Of a stretch of DNA of 64,000 nt, positions 20,741 to 32,147 are shown piece by piece. The stretch covers positions 62,001 to 126,000 of the forward strand of contig JAXRKN010000021.1 of assembly GCA_038502055.1 (NCBI GenBank). The letters are read 5' to 3'. The notes below the pieces were generated by a model, which did not search any database, was not told the origin of the DNA, and was given only the letters and a program-made list of their open reading frames with translations. This DNA is from Tanytarsus gracilentus. Taxonomy: Eukaryota > Arthropoda > Insecta > Diptera > Chironomidae. Made by a program: the position numbers and the translations under genes. The stretch's first letter is position 1. Each line of letters begins with the position of its first letter.

Positions 20741-23700
20741 TTATTTGCCGGCATATGTTGGATTTTTGAAGGTCGAAGTCGCTTGCTTGTAAATTGGATT
20801 CTCACCCTGTGAATATAATATTAAATTAAAATTGATAAAAAAAAATATAATAATGAATGGGATACTGGAGAAACTTTAATTGATATTTTTTGGGTATTGT
20901 ATAGGTAATTCAAAAAATATCATGAGTGCCCAATCCCTTTGAATTTATCACTCACCGTATCCCATTTTGCCATCATTCGTTCTTTCTCAAATCTTGCGAA
21001 TTCTCGCCTATCATGAATGGTTGTAAGAAGTTTCCAAAGCAACAACATTGCCAACCCGATCAGCACAATCGCTGCGATAACACCGAGAACGATTCCGAGA
21101 AGAAACACTTTCGGCGGACATTCTGGATTCTCTTGTGCTCGAACCTAAATTTAAATTACTTCAAAATAATTTCAAACTAAAATAGTGAAAAATCTTACAT
21201 GGACCGAAACACTTCCATTTCTCTCAACGGTCTCATTATAAACAAATCGATAACGACAATCATCTTCATCGTAGAAAGTGCACAAGTGCTCATCTTTGTC
21301 TTCATCGTCTAAAAATAAAAATTACTTAATTTTCATGAAACAACTTAAATTATTAGAAAACTTTACATTCAACATTTTCAACAGAGATCGGCGTGAAAAT
21401 TGTGCAATTTGCGGCGCAATCGTCGGGATTCTTCAAAAGTCCTTTCTTGTACATTTGGCACTCGACACAATGTCTAAATTCATCACATCTTCCCGGACAT
21501 GTTGGACATTTTTCACAATATTTTCCTGAATATCTCACATCATCTTTAATCTCACAAACGCATCGACCACATTCACACTTTCCATGACCTGAACACTCTT
21601 GACCGTTCGGTGCCATGCAATTTTCTTTTGATGTACTGCAATCGCAGGCTGGCCCTTCCCAGCCATCGAAACACTTGCAAGTTCCACACTCACAAATTCC
21701 ATTTTCAGGTCCCGAGCATAAAATTGAATTGTGACGATCGCATGAAAAATTATCGCATTCGCAGAATTTACCAGAAATAATCTCATCTTGATTTTCGCGT
21801 GTACTGCAGTGACATTGTCCACAAATGCAACTACCGCGACCCGAGCACTCGGTATCGCCACCATTTTCAGGTCGACATTGTTTTGAATCTTCTCCAAGAC
21901 CGCCGAGATCTTTGTTGTTGCACTCGCAGTTGCGTCCAAAGAAACCCTCATGACATTCGCAGATGCCACATGAAAGAGTTCCCGCTCCTTTGCATTTTGT
22001 TGAGTTTTGTTCGAAAGTAACTCCATGCGTTTCACAATCACATGAACATAACATTTCAAGATCAACCACAAGCTCCTCACCAACACCGACCGGATAAATT
22101 TTGAAAGTTTGATTTCGTTCTTGAAGATTTGATGGACAAGATGTGACAACAATTTCAGTCTCGAAATCAACGACATCGCCAACTTTAAGACCATCGCATT
22201 TATTTGTTTGAATTCGAGTGTCACCAAGGCACTTTGACCAGTAGGTAACTTTAACTGAACCTTGAGCAGTGTCTTTCATTTCAACTGACGATGTGATTTT
22301 CTGAAATTCGAAAATTAATTTATATATTTTTAATTCAAATATTTTTTAACTCACATTATATTCATCTCTAACCAACTCGACAACATTGGATGAATCTTCA
22401 CTGAGGACTGCACTCGATGATCCCTCAACATGCTTCGATAATCTCTTATAAACATCATGTTGTGATGATGTGACTGCAAATATTATGTTGATCGAATTTT
22501 GTTTGACTTTTAAGTTAATTTGTGAGATGCTTGGATAGTCTTGAACCGTTGAGTGTGTGTATTGGTGACTGTCCATGTGACATTGACCGTCGTTTGGTGT
22601 TATGACACCTCCAAGTTTACCATCACCGGCATAATGAAAGCCGGCATCCGTTGAGAACACTAAAAGACGACGAGCTTGCTTTCTCCATCCGATTTCATCT
22701 TCACACACGACAGCTTGCATGATAGCATCAAATCCACCTTCAGGTGCATCAAGGTTACCAGATACGTGGGCATTTTTAACATTTTCCTGCATTTACAAAA
22801 ATTTATTAAAATTTTGGAACATAAAATTTAAAAAGTTATTGACAGAAAAATTCATGCAAAGCATTAAAAAATTTTACAGCAATTTCATGCAAAAAATAAA
22901 TTATTTTGTTAATCACTTTCCATCCATCACCAAATTAATTAATTAAACCAACCAATTTCCAAACCAATTAAAAACTTTAGTCTTCAAACGTAAAAAGTCC
23001 ATTTCTCATATTAATTTGCGTCATTGTGTCAGTGGGCAAAAGAAGGAAATTTTTTATTTATTTAAAAAAGAAGCGCTTTGGTGAGCCACCCTTAAGAATT
23101 CTTTAGTCGCAGCATTGCGAAAGGAGGTAAAAAGTGTTGTGAAAATGGTCAGATTTGTAAACTTACAGAAAATCGATATGTATCTTGGCTCAATGACATG
23201 ACATTGTGAAAAGAGTACGGTGCAGCGCACGATTGGCATGGCTCCTTTAAACTTTTTTATTTGAAGTAATAAAAATTGTTTTAAAAATGTCAAATTATAC
23301 AAAAATGATTTTGATAGAGCTCAGCTTGATTTTAAAATTCAACGAAGATGAAAATAGTGAAGAACTAACAAGGGGTGGGAAACTCGTAACATTTAATTAT
23401 TTAGGGCGGTCATCTGCTAGAAATTTTATAAGGTATTTTGAAATTTTTATAAAATATTCTGTGTTCTGGATTTTGAAAAAATAGTCCTAGACATTATCAC
23501 AAATTAAATTAAAAAATTTTCGTACAAAAAAGTTCTTTAAATTTTTTTTAAAATAATCTAAATCAAACGTTGCAAGTTTTCACCCCTGTGAAAAAATGAT
23601 TTGTGACCCTCGCAAAAAAAGTTTATTAAAGTAAATAACAACAAAACACACGACAGACTTCAAGTGTCCTCATACTCTTCCATCAAAATGTTTTAAAACA

Positions 23701-25023
23701 CACACAAAAATCAAAAACTATATATTTTCGATGCCAATTACCAAAATCTAAAAATTTAAAAAAAAATAAATAAACTTGAGACATAAAAGTTAAAACATAA
23801 ATTTTGAGACAACGAAAACTTTTGAAGATTAACTAAATAAATCAGGGGTGGGAAACTTTTTAAATTGAAATACAATAAAAATCTCATATTATAAAATTTT
23901 AAAATCGCGAGTTTCCAACCCCTAAAAAAATATAATGATGATGAAAAATTTCATTCTGTCCATCATCACCTCACCAAAATTCGACATATACAAAAAAACA
24001 TTCAACATTAAATACTGAGAATACAAATATAAAAATTCTAAACGATGCAAAAGAGAATTTTTTTCCTATCAGAACTTACTGAAAAAACTTTAGTATCAAT
24101 AGATAAGGGCATGTGATTCTTGAAGCCATAAGGCGCTTCACATCCATCGCAAGGATGCTCTAATCTGGAAATTCATTCAAGTTTTTTTTTCATAGATTTT
24201 ATAAATTTCTTGTTTATCGAGCTGAGTCTGAAAACTAAAAAATCACTCACTTTTTAGGGACGGTTGATACGTAAGGCATCAAAACTTTATCGACGAAAGA
24301 TCCGAAACCGAGACGGAAGTTTGAGGTGATATTCCTCATTGTTTGTGAAAGTTTATCACCGAGATATGAAAGTTTATCTTTGTCATCTTCCATAGATTTT
24401 GAGAGATCCATAAGATAGTAAAGGTCGACAGGATAATCTTGCGCTTGTGCATAGCTGATTTTCATGCTGTGTTTTTCATCTAAAATTTGAATTAATTTAA
24501 ATTCTAAAATTTTAATTATATTTTTTAACTTACTGATTCTCAATCTCAATTTCGCATGTTGGGGTCGAATTTGTGTTACTGATCCAGAGCTCGATGAACT
24601 TCCATGAGCACTCCCGCCACTTGCTGATGATCCACTGCTTGACATTGAACCTTGATGACTTTCTTCACCCTCAACACTCATTCCCTCCTCATAACCTCCG
24701 CCAGCAATCACTTGTCCACCTCGTCGACTCAAAGCACTATCCGATATTAGAATTTGTTCATTGTCAGGATTGACTGTATAAGCTTCATCGCAATAAGCTC
24801 CAACTCCTTGCTTAAGGTCAGGTGAGAAGCATCTCGGACGTTCGCCATGACCTTCTTGCATGCACCAAGCGCACTTTTGTGTCTGAATACATTGGCTACA
24901 TGTGGTTTTAGTTGTGCATGGATTCATTGTAAATGGTGATGGTGCTCGATCGGATGATCCCGTTTGTGATTTAACTGCTACAAATATGCAAAGCACGATG
25001 GCTAGGAAGAGTGTTCGACTCAT
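20741..25023 (-). CDS. mys: integrin beta-PS (myospheroid)
   Basis: Position-specific integrin beta subunit, the partner of alpha-PS chains in cell-matrix adhesion. Exons: 25023-24534, 24479-24251, 24164-24080, 22786-22355, 22300-21367, 21308-21199, 21144-20956, 20806-20741. All are in phase, giving 844 aa. In order: signal peptide; PSI domain (CSQCIQTQKCAWC); a Gly/Ser-rich insert; beta-I domain with MIDAS motif DLYYLMDLSKSM; VSGNLDAPEGGFDAIMQ; hybrid region; four cysteine-rich EGF repeats; one transmembrane helix; and a cytoplasmic tail with HDRREFARFEKE, NPIYKQATS and NPTYAGK, the talin and kindlin sites. Intron 22787-24079 contains a second, mutually exclusive version of the 85-nt exon (23251-23167). 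The large upstream region 25024-27700 probably holds the promoter and 5' leader. Confidence 0.97.
23167..23251 (-). CDS. mys: alternative exon of mys (mutually exclusive with 24164-24080)
   Basis: On the minus strand, an AAAAAG acceptor at 23252 and a GTAAGT donor at 23166 bound 85 nt, the same size and phase as exon 24164-24080. It encodes LKEPCQSCAAPYSFHNVMTL... ending DTYRFS, parallel to LEHPCDGCEAPYGFKNHMPL... ending DTKVFS. Using both exons would break the frame, so they should be mutually exclusive. Fly mys has an equivalent pair (4A/4B) in this part of the beta-I domain. Confidence 0.85.
23371..23587. mobile_element. MITE-like element in mys intron
   Basis: Starts AGGGGTGGGAAACTCG and ends CAAGTTTTCACCCCT, inverted ends of one family. 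Non-coding interior. Confidence 0.55.
23844..23923. mobile_element. short MITE-like hairpin in mys intron
   Basis: 80 bp from AGGGGTGGGAAACTT to GAGTTTCCAACCCCT. It could fold into a hairpin and is the shortest clear member of the family here. Confidence 0.6.
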
Positions 25024-27730
25024 GTTCGATGAGGTTTCTGTGGCACTTTGTGGAAGATTTAATTAAATGTCGTTGTCTGGCTAAAATAAATCACAAAATT
25101 ATTGAAAAATCAATTAAAATTGGGCAAGGTATTCTTGTTTTCCTTTCTTGTCTCATTTTCTTTTTTATCAATCAAATACCCCCGAAAAATTCACTGTCCG
25201 TCACTAAAACCTTCCGCATTTATCGCAAAATCATTTCCATAATGAAAATGTTTAGCTTCAGCTTGTCATGAAATTGGAGAAACACCTCCGAGTCACGACA
25301 CCACATAAAAAAATTCATAAATCACTCGCGCAAATTTTCTTCTTTCTTTTCGTTTTAAGGTTGAGATTGTGGCGTATGTATGATTATGTCATTTTGTTTG
25401 CGAGTCAACGGATTTGAGCGAAAAGTGTCATTTTCACTTTTTTTCATGGGCGTTTTTAAAATTAATGAAATTAAACTATTTTTTTTAATAAAACGAAAAA
25501 ATTTAATTTAATTTTTTGAAAATTTATAATTTTTTTCACACCCAACCAGCGTTTTTATGCATTCTCGACATTTCATATAAAAAAAATCAAACCTCAATAA
25601 ATTTTCAGTAATTTTTATGATGGTGGTAGAGAGAAGTTTCAATAATTCGATAATGCACAAAACGACTTTAACGTCACTTTAACTTCACAATAATTGAGTC
25701 GTTTTTAAAGCGAATGTAAGCAGTTTCTCGGTAATTTTTCAGTTAGTCACTCTTTCACTTCTCTTTTGATAGATGTTTGGTGATGATGAGGGTATTCATA
25801 AAAAAGTCATGACGTCAATTTCAAGTTTTTGTTTACAATCTTTGCAGGTTTTTCTGCTTGATTAATTATCAGTGGATTGAGAAAAATTTTATAGGATTTT
25901 TTTTGATTATGTTAAAAAATTAATGAGTGTAAAAAAATTTTAAATGGATTTTAGGAAAATTTGTGATTAAATTTTTAAAGTCGGGTTAAATATTTTTTCA
26001 GTTTTCTAAAAAAAACAATTAAAAGTTTTAATTTCATGATGAATTTCACTTTAAATATTATTTTTAAAAGTTTATTAAAATTGTTTGAAAGTTTATTGAA
26101 ACCGTTATAATTTATTCGAAAATTTAACGGTCAATTTGCAAAATTTATAAGACAAAGTAATTAAAAAATTTCTAAAAAACTTTTTTAAAATTTAAAATAC
26201 AAAATCCTCCTAATTCAAAAAACACTCATGAAATTACCAACAATTAAGTCGTTAAAAATTCTTCAACATGAATAAAGAGATGATAAAAAGACAGAAAAAA
26301 GCAAACGAATGAAAAAATAACAAACTGAACCATCTGTGACTATGAAAACTGCAATTTGTGTGCCTTACTGTTTATTTTCGTAAGAATGAGAGAATGACGA
26401 ATCTTTGAGAGAATTAGTGTTGAAGATTCACAGAAGTGAGGGCACTTTTTTTGATCAAATTGTTTGCGAAAAAATTCCTAAAAATTAATTTTCATTAAAA
26501 TATTTTAAATTGATTTTTTTCTTGTCGATAATCTCAAGATTTTATTTCCAATCGTATTGATCTCATTTGCGTATATACTCCTAACATAATAAAGAGTGAG
26601 AGTAAAAATATTCCGTAGGTTGAAAATTGTCAGCACCAACCACAACTTTTTTTTTTGATCGTGGGTGATAAAAGTAGAAAATTATTCAATCAGATCACAA
26701 AAAATAAAATTTCTTCACTTTTCAATTGAGAACTTTTTTATTATCATATGAGCTCGAATGAAGATGCGAGCGTCAGTCAGTCGATGCCACTCGTCTGTGT
26801 TCTATTTTTAATAACTCGATGAGTGATTCATGAAATTATTTCCGCTGAGAAATTTCAAATTTCAGAATTTTAGTCACAAATATTAAAACTTTTCATGACA
26901 TTTTTTTATTATTAATTAATTTCTTCTTCTTTTATCACGCAATCCACCCTTAAAAGTGAAATTTTTATCACCGCTGTACACAAAATTTGCTTCCATATAA
27001 AGGAATTTTGACACCCATTTCGAAAACTTCAATTTTAACTCACAATTTTTACACTTTCAACGCGATTTTCATCAAACACCGTCGGACATTTGTAAAAATT
27101 TGCTAAATTAACACTTTTCGTGACCTTTAATCGCGATTTTCGATTAAATATTGAATTTAAATCGCGAGAGACGGAGAATGTGTCAGAGCGATTGGGGAAG
27201 AATTGACTGCTGAACTGTTATAACTGACATACTAAAAGTGGCATAACCCAACTTATTGTGTGTGGCGAGGAAAAAACGTAGAAAAGAAGTAAACAAAGTT
27301 AAATTATGAATGAAAAGTTTGAATTCATTAAATAATTTTAAATATTTTGAATTTATTGAGATTAGAAAAGAAAATTTGAGTTAAATTCTAAAAGTGTCAT
27401 TGAGGTTTAAGAAGATTATTTAAAAACATCAATGACATGGATTAATTTAGAGTTTAAAAATTTAAAACCGATACAAAAAATTATTTAAAATATTTAAAAT
27501 TTAACTGAATAAATTAAATTTAGAAATTTTTTAATTAATTTTTTAACTAATTTAAAATTTTACTTAAATTTCAATTAAATTTAATTTTAATTCCACACCG
27601 TTTCATCTTTTCGCTTATTAAACGATCATCTTAACAATGTATCACATAAAATTGACATTTGAGTAAATAAAAAAACGAACGAAGTTAAATTGATCGCGTT
27701 TTCGTTGGAGATCATTTACAGTCACAAGTA
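25024..27730. other. upstream region of mys, no gene seen
   Basis: About 2.7 kb of AT-rich non-coding DNA between the mys ATG and the tRNA. Likely contains mys 5' untranslated exons and enhancers. A scatter of GATAA and GAGAG motifs is not strong enough to call individually. Confidence 0.55.
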
Positions 27731-27826
27731 GCTCCGTTAGCGAAAGTGGATATCGCGCCAGACTTCTATCATCGAAGCGCCTGGAAGACAATTTGGAGAT
27801 TGCCGGTTCAAGTCCGGCACGGAGTG
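27731..27826 (+). tRNA. tRNA-Arg (anticodon TCT), intron-containing
   Basis: The acceptor stem GCTCCGT pairs with ACGGAGT (first pair G-T). The D stem is GCG/CGC. The anticodon stem CCAGA pairs with TTTGG and the loop CTTCTA...A gives anticodon TCT at 27765-27767. The T arm GCCGG-TTCAAGT-CCGGC is perfect. A 22-nt intron lies at 27769-27790, right after the base 3' of the anticodon, the normal place for nuclear tRNA introns. The discriminator base is G, and a T6 terminator follows near 27838. Confidence 0.92.
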
Positions 27827-27848
27827 TTGTGAAAATTATTTTTTAACT

Positions 27849-29680
27849 TTAAATATTTGCATTTAAGATTAAAAGTAAGCTTGTGATAATTAAAGGAATT
27901 TTGAGATTTAAAGATCGTCCGGAATTGCAGAAATCTTCCTCACAAAAACACTGAAAAGAAATATTAAATTTACAGATAATTTTTGAAAGTTTAGACTCAC
28001 CATGTGACCTTGACCTTTTCCTTCTTTCATGCAGACATGCTGAAAATTTACAAGATATGAAATTTTTATTAAATTTTACTTTTGATTTCTTAGATTTTTT
28101 TTATAAATATATTTTTTTGAATTTAACTTACATCAACCATAAATAAGTTAATGTCAAGTTGGGATGTACATAACCTTAAAAGAAAATCATATGAAAGTTC
28201 TTTAAAGAACAAATTTTCACTCACCTTCGAACATTTTCATATTCTAAAAAAGTTAATAAAAGTTTTGATGAAATTTTTCACTAAAGAATTCTTCTCGAAA
28301 TTTATTGAAATTTTTATTAATCTTACCAGTGTTTGAAAACGAAACCATTTTCACACAACAACTGTCACATTTCTAATAAAGGGTTAACAGATTTTTAACC
28401 TATTCTTTGATAATAAAAAAATTCAATTAAAACTTACGACAGCAGGAGGTTGATCTTTCATATCAACGGTGTTATTAAAAGGATCTCGACATCTCAAGTC
28501 TGTCCATGAATCGCATTCATAACAAAAGATTTCTTTATCTAAAATATGAAATTTGTTTAAATGATTTAAATGTAAATAAAATTTAAATTAATAAATGTAA
28601 TTAAGATTTTAAAAAATGTGTTATTTTCATACCAAAATTTCTGAATTATTTCCCTTTGAAAATTTTCAACATCGAGATAATTTCCCACTGACCCACTAAA
28701 AGTCGGAAATTCACTCCATAAATAATACTCTCAATGTCAACAAATCAAAAACCTTTTCCTCAAATTCCATCATAAAATATCGATTTATAATTTTTCTTTC
28801 TCAAATGTTTATTTTCTATTTTGCCATCAATTTATGTCTCAATCAGCTGGAAAAGAGAAAATCTTTGTGTGCGCCTGGAGTGTGAATAACTTCCTGACAC
28901 TGTTTATGTTTAGACGATTTTTCATCTCTCTAAATTTGCGATCTTGGATGTGTATCAAATTTTACGAGCTTGATAAATTTTCACAGTGGTGATCAATAAA
29001 TCATAAAGATAGTAAATTTTACTCTCGGCATAGAATGTTTTAAAAATTGGTTTGTTGAAAATTTTTAAAAAAAAGTTATTTAAAATTTATTAAATTAAAA
29101 TAACATAAATTTTTTTTAGAAATTATCATAAAAAATTAATTTAAAAAGTTTTCGTTTCACATTTTTATCTAATTTTCATTGTGACACCGCCAAAATTCAG
29201 GTCGCATACAGGATAGCTTGGCATTCATACGCTAGCACAATGAAAAACTTTACATTCACGGAGTTGGACAACTTAACTAATTTATTGCTGTGCATGTGAA
29301 TGAAAAAAAAGCTTGTCTGCGCCAAAAAAGCGGTTAAAAAGCCAACTTATGGGTCAATTATCTGTGAGGGTGAACTTACCGGGAAAACAATTGTCACATT
29401 GTGAATTTTTTAAAGTTAACAATAGTCCTAGAAAAATTAAAGTTATTTTAGTGAAGTAAATTTTTCATTTTTTGTAAATTTCATTCAATCAAATTTTTTA
29501 CTCAATTCATCACGAATTTCCGCAAAGAGGTCAAATTGCCGAAAAAGAAAATTGAGATTTCGGGGAAAATCAATAAGAATTTAATTTAAAGCAAAAATCA
29601 ATTCTTGGCAATTATTTCACTCCTGAATCATCCTCACCTATTGCAACAAGAAAACAAAATTTATTCGTAATAATTTTCAT
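27849..29680 (-). CDS. Ly6/uPAR-type GPI-anchored protein
   Basis: Eight short exons, 29680-29638, 29427-29380, 28538-28438, 28372-28327, 28243-28225, 28174-28132, 28039-28001 and 27950-27849. Every junction is GT-AG and in phase, giving 146 aa. Signal peptide, then CDNCFPDKEIFCYECDSWTD, RCRDPFNNT, KCDSCCVKMVSFSN, YENVRRLCTSQLDINLFMVD, HVCMKEGKGQGHMCFCEEDFCN, and a hydrophobic tail KIPLIITSLLLILNANI typical of a GPI-anchor signal. The ten-cysteine three-finger pattern ending CEEDFCN fits insect Ly6 proteins of the quiver/crooked-neighbour type (septate junctions, channels, sleep), but I cannot assign the orthologue. Exon 5 is only 19 nt. No exon is long enough to show up as an open frame by itself. 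Confidence 0.9.
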
Positions 29681-30027
29681 GATGACTTAAAGAGAAAAGA
29701 CGTAGACTTTTTCTAAAATTGGTTAACTGTTAGTAAAATTTTCTTAAACTTTTAATTTACATCTTTTAAAATTTAATTTTTATTTCTAGTAAAAAATTTA
29801 ATTTCTTTAACCAGCTCGATCAAACACCACGATGCAACTGACTCCTCGCAAAAATTTTCGCTCTTTCTCCCCAATGCAGTATTTTCTCATAGTTCTCAAC
29901 GATCATTTGAGAGACTCTCAGAGAGCGCTTTTAACTCTCTCATAATTCTCACTCAACTCAACAATTTTTTTTGTTTTGGTTTCACAATTTTCACACTCAA
30001 AAAATATTATTTAAAATTTTTTATCAA
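29681..30027. other. divergent intergenic region, Ly6 / Atf-2
   Basis: About 350 bp between two divergent start codons, probably a bidirectional promoter region. AGAGAG and CTCTC runs occur at 29900-29945, a GAGA-factor type context. No gene seen. Confidence 0.5.
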
Positions 30028-31882
30028 ATGAACGAGGATGTCAGCAAATCATTTCAGTGCAAAGAGCACAATTGTGATTCGGGATTTTACTCAGAACAGT
30101 CGCTGACGAGCCATCAACAATCTAAACATAGCAAATTGAATTTAGAAATACCTTCGAAGGTTTTTCGTAAGTTGAAGTAATTTATTTTTGTGGGTAAATT
30201 AAAGCAAATTAAATTTTTGAGTGTTGCACTTGATTAATAAAAGAGAGGTTTGAGGGTTATCTGGAAAAATTATTTTTCAGCTATTTGACACTTCTGGATC
30301 TTTTTAAAAAGTTTAAAATTTAATAGATAGATAGATAACAAAGAGGTAGCGCGCTGGAGTTAGTAAGAGACTAAGAGGACGCGCCCGTTTTAATTTCCTT
30401 TTCCATAGCTCGAAAGCTTAGGCTAAGGATAAAAACGTTACCATGCAGAACTCTTAAGATTTCTCTTTTAAGAATAGAGTATAAATACCCCTTTTTCCCC
30501 CTCAACAGCAGGCGTCCCCGCGGAAATCGCCCACCTCTTTTAAAAAGTGTAAAATTTAATTATTATAAATTTAAAAATTCTTTTTTAGCCGACAATCAAA
30601 CTCCAACACCCACAAAATTTCTCAATAAATGCGAGGAACTTCGAGTGTTTGACGATCCCTACATCCAGAACCTGAATCCCTTCGATGAAGGCTTTCGACA
30701 AGCAATATCCAGCGATAACAATAGACGAGAAACATTTCTCACCACTCAACAGAGTCAAGACACTCTTCACACACCACAAATTATACCCGAATTTTTATCA
30801 CAACCAAAAGCGACTCAAAAACTTCAAGATGAACCTGAAAATCTTTCGCTAACTCCCGAAAACATTCCCAAAATCACACTTAGTGAGGTTGAAGCTCACA
30901 AGCTTGTTCCTTTATTACCAAAACCTAGTGTCATCTATGCTGCAACATCAACATCTTTCGACCCATCAAATGTTAAAAATAAACTCAAAAGTGTGATTTT
31001 GGGAAATTCGACTGAAATTAAGAGAGAGAAAATTAACTTACCAGCGATTTTGATTGCGACGCCTGCGAATTTTATAATCAATAATGGAGCGAGTGAAGTT
31101 CAAGTTGGAAAATTGAAAAAGGATTTAAAGAGAGTTCGAGTGGAAAGTGAAAGTGAGAGAGAAGGAAGTGGAAAGAGAAAAGCAGATGCGTCAAAGGTAG
31201 AAAGAAATCGAGCGGCTGCTAGGAGATATAGGTGAGAAGCTATTTAAAAAGCTTTAATAAAAATTTAAAAAACCTCTAACAAACTTTCAAAAAACTTAAA
31301 GATTTTTTTAAAAAATTTCGAAAAATCGCCCCCTCACATTTTCGCACCCTCTAACTCGAAAAATTTGTACTGTACCTACCTACTTTTTTTTTGTTAACAT
31401 ATTCTTCAGAAACAGCTTGATCTATTGGTGTATAAACATGTGTTTGTCACCATGCAAAAACATCCTTAAAAGTGAGGGTAAAGAAATTTTTAAGAACTTT
31501 AGCAAAATTTAGGAAAAGACCAAAAAAAGTTAAACTTGAACAAAATTTAAAAAAAAAACAATTTTACAAAACTTAAAAAAGATTTTAACAAAAATTAAAA
31601 AAAAATCATAACAAACTTTCAAAAAAGCTTTTTAAAACTATAAAAAAAATTAACTGTTAACAAAATAATAAAAGCTTTTACTAAAAATTAAAAAACTTTT
31701 TAAAAAGAATTTTAAATTTTATCTCCCACAGAAACAAAATGAAAGCTCAAGGTCAGCAGCTTCGTGACAAATGCGAGAAAGCTAACAAAGAAGTCGGTCA
31801 ACTTAAAAAGGAAATTGTTGAGCTTAAAAAGCTTCTTTTGCTGCATAAAGATTGCGATGTTACTAAAAGATTGGCGAGTTGA
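30028..31882 (+). CDS. Atf-2: Atf-2 stress-response bZIP transcription factor
   Basis: Three exons, 30028-30166, 30589-31231 and 31732-31882, in phase, giving 310 aa. The N-terminus has a single C2H2 finger (FQCKEHNCDSGFYSEQSLTSH QQSKH), then the docking/phosphorylation motif QTPTPTKFL, where the two TP sites match those phosphorylated by p38/JNK in ATF2. FDEGFRQAI follows. The C-terminus is a bZIP: basic region KVERNRAAARRYRNKMKAQ followed by a leucine zipper (LRDKCEKANKEVGQLKKEIVELKKLLLLH). This order (finger, TPTPT, bZIP) is specific to the ATF2/ATF7/Atf-2 family. It acts in the nucleus on CRE sites as a homodimer or with Jun. Intron 1 carries a GC-richer insert at about 30330-30530. Confidence 0.93.
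30330..30535. other. GC-richer insert in Atf-2 intron 1
   Basis: This stretch (GAGGTAGCGCGCTGGAGTTA near 30343, GTATAAATACCCC near 30479) is much richer in G+C than the surrounding intron. It resembles a degenerate tRNA-derived or transposon fragment. A box-like TAGCGCGCTGGA is present, but no convincing B box. Confidence 0.3.
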
Positions 31883-32147
31883 AAATTTAAAAGGAAAAAA
31901 TATTTAAAAGTATTTTAATACGAGATTTTTCTATGCAATTAAAGAACGTCTTTTATAGAGATTTAAGCTTCAAAAATATTTTTTTTTTGTTAAATGTGTC
32001 GTTGAGTTTTATCTGGTCAAATAAAAAATTTAAAGTTTAATTATTTATTAATGACTTATGAAATATTTATCAACAATTTAGGCGTGAAAATTCCACAATT
32101 AAATTATTTTGATTTCAGTTGAGTTTTTGAAGTGTTTTGAACGAGTC

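Noticed and set aside
21535..22227. 230-aa minus-strand frame overlapping mys
   Set aside because: It is a shifted frame of the large mys exon, whose correct frame gives the EGF repeats.
30330..30535. tRNA gene in Atf-2 intron 1
   Set aside because: An A-box-like string exists but no B box, and no cloverleaf could be drawn.
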